From assembly GCA_913776825.1 (NCBI GenBank), contig CAJYPV010000027.1:124001-188000 (forward strand): a stretch of DNA of 64,000 nt, in the 5' to 3' direction. Under the pieces are notes generated by a model. It made no database searches, was not told the origin of the DNA, and saw nothing but the letters and a program-made list of their open reading frames with translations. This DNA comes from Burkholderiaceae bacterium (lineage in GTDB: Bacteria > Pseudomonadota > Gammaproteobacteria > Burkholderiales > Burkholderiaceae_C). The first letter of the stretch is position 1. Every line of letters begins with the position of its first letter. Made by a program: the position numbers and the translations under genes. Shown here piece after piece: positions 60,739-64,000 of this stretch.

Positions 60739-61805
60739 CAGGCGCTCCCCATGCGACGCACCGCGCCGCGCAGCAGGACCAGGAACCAAGGCGCGCCGAT
60801 CAGCGCGCTGAACACGCCGACGGGAATCTCGGCCGGCACCGCCAGCGTCCGGGCCAGCGTGTCCGCCGCCAGCAGCAGCAAGGCGCCCGACAGCATCGCG
60901 CAGGGCAGCATGCGACGCACATCCGCCCCGACCAGTTGGCGCGCCAGATGCGGCGCCATCAGGCCGATGAATCCGATGCTGCCGCACCAGGCCACCGACA
61001 AGGCCGACAGCACCGCCACCACCACCACGCTGTGCCAGCGCAGCCGATCGACATCGATGCCCACATGCGCCGCGGCGGCTTCGCCCAGCGCCAACGCATT
61101 CAAGCGGCCCGCCAGACGGGCAGCCCAGGCGCCGAGCAGCGTCAGCGCGGCCAGCATGATCAAGGCCATCGTCCAGTTCGCGCCGGCCAGGGAGCCGAGC
61201 GTCCAGAAATTGATGGCGCGCAGCTGTTCATCATTCGCCAGGAAGCTGCACAGGCCCACCACGGCGAAGGTCATCGCCTGCAGCGCCAGACCGCAGAGCA
61301 GCAGCGCGGCGATCGATCCCGGCGCCAGCCAACGGGAGAGGCGCTGCAGCAGCAGACACACCATCAAAGCGCCGATGAAGCCCACCAGCGGCAGCAGCCA
61401 CAGCCGCGCGCTCGGCGGCACCGCGAACTGCAAGCCGGCGAAGACCGTGAGGGTGAGCGCGACCGCCGCCGCAGCGCCGCTGGTGACGCCCAGCAGGCTG
61501 GGTTCCGCCATCGGATTGCGAAACAGCGCCTGGCTGATGGCGCCGGCCAATCCCAGCGAGGCGCCTACCGCCAGCGTGAGCAGGATGCGCGGCAGTCGCA
61601 ACTGCCACAGCACATGCGCGCCGCCGGACTTCGGGCCGTCGCGCCACGGCGCATTCAGCCAGTCCGCGCCGGTGATCGGCACAGCGCCCAGATGCAGGCC
61701 CAGCAGCACCGCCGCGAGCAACAGCAGCGCGAGTCCGGTCGATCGTCCGATCGGGGGACGAGTCGGCGTCATCGCCGGCGGCCAGGCGGATCCGAGCGCG
61801 CTCAT
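60738..61805 (-). CDS. hmuU: Heme ABC transporter permease HmuU
   Basis: FecCD-family permease of about 355 residues with eight to ten hydrophobic helices. LRLPRILLTLAVGASLGLAGAISQALFRNPMAEPSLLG carries the family signature in its parts (RLPRIL, GAISQALFRNP), and GFIGLMAPHLARQLVGADVRR is the cytoplasmic EAA-like loop that contacts HmuV. The ATG at 61805 begins MSALGSAW and has GAGGA upstream; an upstream extension in frame would run through a repeated GATGCC tract and overlap HmuT. It works with HmuT and HmuV. Confidence 0.9.
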   Translation of the reverse strand: MSALGSAWPPAMTPTRPPIGRSTGLALLLLAAVLLGLHLGAVPITGADWLNAPWRDGPKSGGAHVLWQLRLPRILLTLAVGASLGLAGAISQALFRNPMAEPSLLGVTSGAAAAVALTLTVFAGLQFAVPPSARLWLLPLVGFIGALMVCLLLQRLSRWLAPGSIAALLLCGLALQAMTFAVVGLCSFLANDEQLRAINFWTLGSLAGANWTMALIMLAALTLLGAWAARLAGRLNALALGEAAAAHVGIDVDRLRWHSVVVVAVLSALSVAWCGSIGFIGLMAPHLARQLVGADVRRMLPCAMLSGALLLLAADTLARTLAVPAEIPVGVFSALIGAPWFLVLLRGAVRRMGSA

Positions 61806-61841
61806 CGCGTCCTCGCCCTCGCACCCGGCGGCTGGGCGTCG

Positions 61842-61868
61842 CGCGATGCCGATGCCGATGCCGATGCC
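61842..61868. repeat. GATGCC hexanucleotide tandem repeat
   Basis: The hexamer CGATGC is repeated four times in tandem at the junction of hmuT and hmuU, upstream of the hmuU start. Length variation here could alter spacing before hmuU translation. It is short and may be neutral. Confidence 0.6.
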
Positions 61869-61911
61869 GCGCGGCGATCGGTCGTCGCGGCCATGCCGTG
61901 TCGGGACGTCA

Positions 61912-62805
61912 TCACGCCGTCCTGCCGGCGCCGGCATGCAGCGCCGTCGCCAGCTTCTGCAGCGCCTGTGGCAGGCGCGGGCCGAAGCCGAGCATCTCCA
62001 TGGTTTCCAGCGCCACCACGCGCCGCCGCTGGCCGGCGGGCGTCTGCGCGAGGCCGGGCAGGCGCAGCAGTCCGTCGAGGCCGCCGGAGGCCTCCAGCCC
62101 CTGGGTCGTGGCGAGGATCACCTCCGGAGCGGCCGCGATGGCGGCTTCAGGCGAGAGCATCTTGTAGCCCTGCACCCCTTGCAGCGCATTGACGGCGCCG
62201 GCGTAGGTCAGCATCGCATCGGCGGCGGTGTCGGCACCGGCGATGCGCGCCTGATTCGCGGCGTTGGATAGCACGAACAGCACCCGCGGCGCGCGATGGC
62301 CCGCCGCGACGCGGGCCACCGTTTGCTGGCTGAAGGCCCAGTCCTTCTGCAGGCGCTGGATGAGCGCGGTCGCCTGCGTCGGTCGCCCCAGCAACTCGCC
62401 CAGCCGACGGGTGCGGTCCACGATGCCGTCGAAGCGATGGTCCGCGCGCAGCACGTGCAGCGGGACCTTGGCGGTCTCCAGCTGGCGCAGCACGGTCGGT
62501 GGGCCGGCCTCCTCGGTCGCGACGATCAAGGTCGGCGCGAGCGACAGCAAACCCTCCGCCGCGAGCGTGCGCGCATAGCCCACGTTGGGCAGGCGGGTCG
62601 CGGCCTGAGGAAACAGCGAGGTGCTGTCCACGCCGACCAGTTCGGACTCGGCGCCGAGCTCATAGATCAGCTCGGTCAATGCACCGCCCACGCTGACGAT
62701 GCGAGCGCTGCCCGCCATCGCTTGTCGCGGCAGCATCGCCATCGGCAGCGTCGCCATGAGGCCGAGCGACGGGCCGAGCACCATCAGACGACGACGGCTC
62801 AGCAT
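61912..62805 (-). CDS. hmuT: Heme ABC transporter substrate-binding protein HmuT
   Basis: Periplasmic binding protein of the BtuF/HmuT type, 297 residues. A signal peptide with twin Arg (MLSRRRLMVLGPSLGLMATL, ending near AMA) precedes a two-lobed domain with SARIVSVGGALTELIYELG, VGYARTLAAEGLLSLAPTLI and the C-terminal LPGLAQTPAGQRRRVV. The conserved Tyr in VGYARTL is where HmuT proteins bind heme iron. GGAGG is seven bases before the ATG. The upstream hmuS stop overlaps its first codons. Confidence 0.9.
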   Translation of the reverse strand: MLSRRRLMVLGPSLGLMATLPMAMLPRQAMAGSARIVSVGGALTELIYELGAESELVGVDSTSLFPQAATRLPNVGYARTLAAEGLLSLAPTLIVATEEAGPPTVLRQLETAKVPLHVLRADHRFDGIVDRTRRLGELLGRPTQATALIQRLQKDWAFSQQTVARVAAGHRAPRVLFVLSNAANQARIAGADTAADAMLTYAGAVNALQGVQGYKMLSPEAAIAAAPEVILATTQGLEASGGLDGLLRLPGLAQTPAGQRRRVVALETMEMLGFGPRLPQALQKLATALHAGAGRTA

Positions 62806-63893
62806 GGCAACGCCTCCGGCGCGCCCTCGACCAGGCTTTCCAGCAGTTGGCGCCACTCGCAGCGCTCGGCCTGCCCGGGCTTGCGCTCGCCGAAGCACAT
62901 CGCGAGCGTGCGACCTTGCGCATCGAACAGCTCCAGCGAGCAGACCAGTCCATCGACCGTCGGCTTGCGGACCAGCCAGGCGCTGGCGATCAGGTCTTCG
63001 CGCAGATGCAGGTTGAAGCCCGGATCCAGCACATTGATCCACGGGCCCATCATCGCGACCTGATGGATCGGGCCGCTGTGGATCTGGATCATCCCGGCAT
63101 TGCCGACGAAGACCATGATCGACACGCCTTGCTGCGCCGCGCGGCTCAGCAATTCCTGCGCGCTGGACAGCGGCACCGGTTGCGCAAAGCGCGGATCCGC
63201 GAGCCGCAGGGCTTGGGTCCGACTCAATTGATGGCGACGCAGCAGACCGAAGAAGTCATGCGTGTCGCGCAGCGAGGCCCATTCCTCACGGAAGCGGGCC
63301 ACATCGATGCGCTCATCGGGCTGTTCGGTGGGCTCTTCCCATGCGGCTTCGGCGGCGAGGCCGGGCGATTGATTCTCGGCGAGGAAGCGGCTCACCAGGG
63401 ACTCATACGCCGGCTGATCACTGTCAGGCCGCAGGAAGACCTTGTGGATCGCGTGGCCGGCCGCATCGAAGAACTGCAGGCTGCGTTGCAGCGCGCCATC
63501 GGCCAGTCGCTCGGTCAGGGCGAAGCCGTGGCGCCAGTGGCTGTAGAAGATGCGCAGGTCGATGTCGCCGCCGAGCACCAGGCCGACCTGACGCTGCGGA
63601 CCCTGCGCGCTGACCTCGCGGTAGACACCGACCTTCTCGTGGACGCAGGCTTCATTGCGGGTGAGGGCCATCACCGGACCGAGCGGCTCCAGCGCGGCGA
63701 TCAGGTCCTGCCAGGACGATCGCAGCCGGCGCGCGCGCAGCGGTGATTCGAGATCCGAGAAATCGCCGACGTGCGCGGCCAGCAGCTCGCCCTCGGAGAT
63801 GTGAAGGTCCTTCGCGATGTCGCGGTGACGGGCCTTGCGGGCTTCTCGGGCCGCGGCGAAGGCTTGGCGCAGTTGGGTGTAGCTGGCTTGCAT
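62799..63893 (-). CDS. hmuS: Hemin-degrading factor HmuS/ChuS
   Basis: Cytoplasmic heme-handling protein of 364 residues built of two related repeats. Matching motifs are RDIAKDLHISEGELLAAHVG (about 24-43), ALTRNEACVHEKVGVY (93-108), IFYSHWRHGFALTE and, in the second half, ALRLADPRFAQPV and GNAGMIQIHSGPIHQV. The His in MIQIHSGPIHQ corresponds to the heme ligand of ChuS/HemS. It releases iron from imported heme or passes heme on. First complete gene of the operon in the window, after the receptor. Confidence 0.9.
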   Translation of the reverse strand: MQASYTQLRQAFAAAREARKARHRDIAKDLHISEGELLAAHVGDFSDLESPLRARRLRSSWQDLIAALEPLGPVMALTRNEACVHEKVGVYREVSAQGPQRQVGLVLGGDIDLRIFYSHWRHGFALTERLADGALQRSLQFFDAAGHAIHKVFLRPDSDQPAYESLVSRFLAENQSPGLAAEAAWEEPTEQPDERIDVARFREEWASLRDTHDFFGLLRRHQLSRTQALRLADPRFAQPVPLSSAQELLSRAAQQGVSIMVFVGNAGMIQIHSGPIHQVAMMGPWINVLDPGFNLHLREDLIASAWLVRKPTVDGLVCSLELFDAQGRTLAMCFGERKPGQAERCEWRQLLESLVEGAPEALPC

Positions 63894-63925
63894 GGGGGCA
63901 CTCCTGACGGGATGGAAAGACGGGG

Positions 63926-64000
63926 TCAGAACTCGGCACGCAGGGAGACCTGCAGCGCGCGGCCCGGCGCGGTGTAGCCGTCCAGCACGGGGCTGTTGGC
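63926..64000 (-). CDS. TonB-dependent heme receptor, C-terminal end (partial)
   Basis: The last 24 codons of a leftward gene run off the window edge. They end VSLRAEF and a stop; a terminal Phe preceded by alternating residues is the signature of an outer-membrane barrel. Position ahead of hmuS makes it the HmuR-type heme receptor. The remainder is outside the window. Confidence 0.75.
   Translation of the reverse strand, partial: ANSPVLDGYTAPGRALQVSLRAEF

Noticed and set aside
61842-61868. GATGCC repeats as a CRISPR-like or regulatory repeat array
   Set aside because: Only four short perfect tandem units with no spacers; a simple microsatellite.
1-64000. tRNA, rRNA, insertion sequence, integrase or CRISPR array
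   Set aside because: None seen by eye on either strand; no transposase or integrase motifs in any plausible protein, and no repeated spacer-like units. A dedicated tRNA scan would be needed to exclude tRNAs formally.

Overview
The window is about 64 kb of very GC-rich chromosomal DNA with tightly packed genes. The order RNase E (rne), divergent RluC, HAD phosphatase, Rieske protein, SppA, together with many TonB-dependent receptors and LysR/TetR regulators, suggests a betaproteobacterium of the order Burkholderiales, probably in the Roseateles/Mitsuaria/Rubrivivax neighbourhood. This assignment rests on gene content and gene order only. I see no tRNA, rRNA, CRISPR array, insertion sequence or prophage.

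Layout. (1) 0-8 kb: unlinked metabolic and transport genes (methyltransferase, DJ-1/PfpI protein, GNAT, MFS exporter with divergent LysR, coiled-coil membrane protein, POT peptide transporter). (2) 8-16.5 kb: the conserved core block rne / rluC / HAD / Rieske / sppA, followed by a ChaN-like lipoprotein. rne has a perfect TATAAT box about 650 bp upstream, so a long leader is likely. (3) 16.5-30.3 kb: a divergent catabolic locus that looks dedicated to alpha-linked galactosamine polymers. A DeoR/AgaR-type regulator, a BadF-type amino-sugar kinase, an AgaS-type SIS isomerase/deaminase, KbaZ/AgaZ and an EamA permease run leftward. A TonB-dependent receptor, a GH114 endo-alpha-1,4-polygalactosaminidase, an exported amidohydrolase and a GH36-like alpha-galactosidase with a CBM9-like tail run rightward. 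The 408-bp divergent intergenic region carries seven CTTTCG/CGAAAG half-sites, including a perfect 14-bp palindrome. (4) 30-42.8 kb: mixed genes (DUF3037, CsgG-like lipoprotein, two overlapping DEAD-box helicases, LysR, a three-domain PNPOx-reductase-ferredoxin fusion, GST, NTF2-like protein, TetR with recognisable operators). (5) 42.9-52.3 kb: metal and cofactor uptake: a cobalamin riboswitch controlling a TonB-dependent receptor, two siderophore-type receptors, a PepSY membrane protein and a DUF2946 protein. (6) 52.4-57.7 kb: small accessory genes (oxidoreductase/AraC pair, NTF2-like, immunity-like orphans, DUF1906 protein with a membrane partner). (7) 57.7-64 kb: a leftward heme-uptake operon: heme receptor (only its 3' end is in the window), HmuS, HmuT, HmuU, HmuV, TonB and a DUF2325 protein, mostly with overlapping or nearly overlapping ends.

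The strongest candidate for a little-described system is the 16.5-30.3 kb locus. It can be read as a scavenging pathway for galactosamine-rich exopolysaccharides such as fungal galactosaminogalactan or bacterial Pel: outer-membrane import, endo-cleavage, removal of galactose or GalNAc, inner-membrane import by an EamA carrier, phosphorylation, and isomerisation/deamination to tagatose-6-phosphate, under an AgaR-like repressor. A second point of interest is at 56.9-57.9 kb. A displaced copy of the DUF2325 C-terminal coding region lies beyond a lower-GC cargo gene, and the intact DUF2325 gene now ends in a lower-GC 3' segment, as if its end had been exchanged together with the cargo gene.
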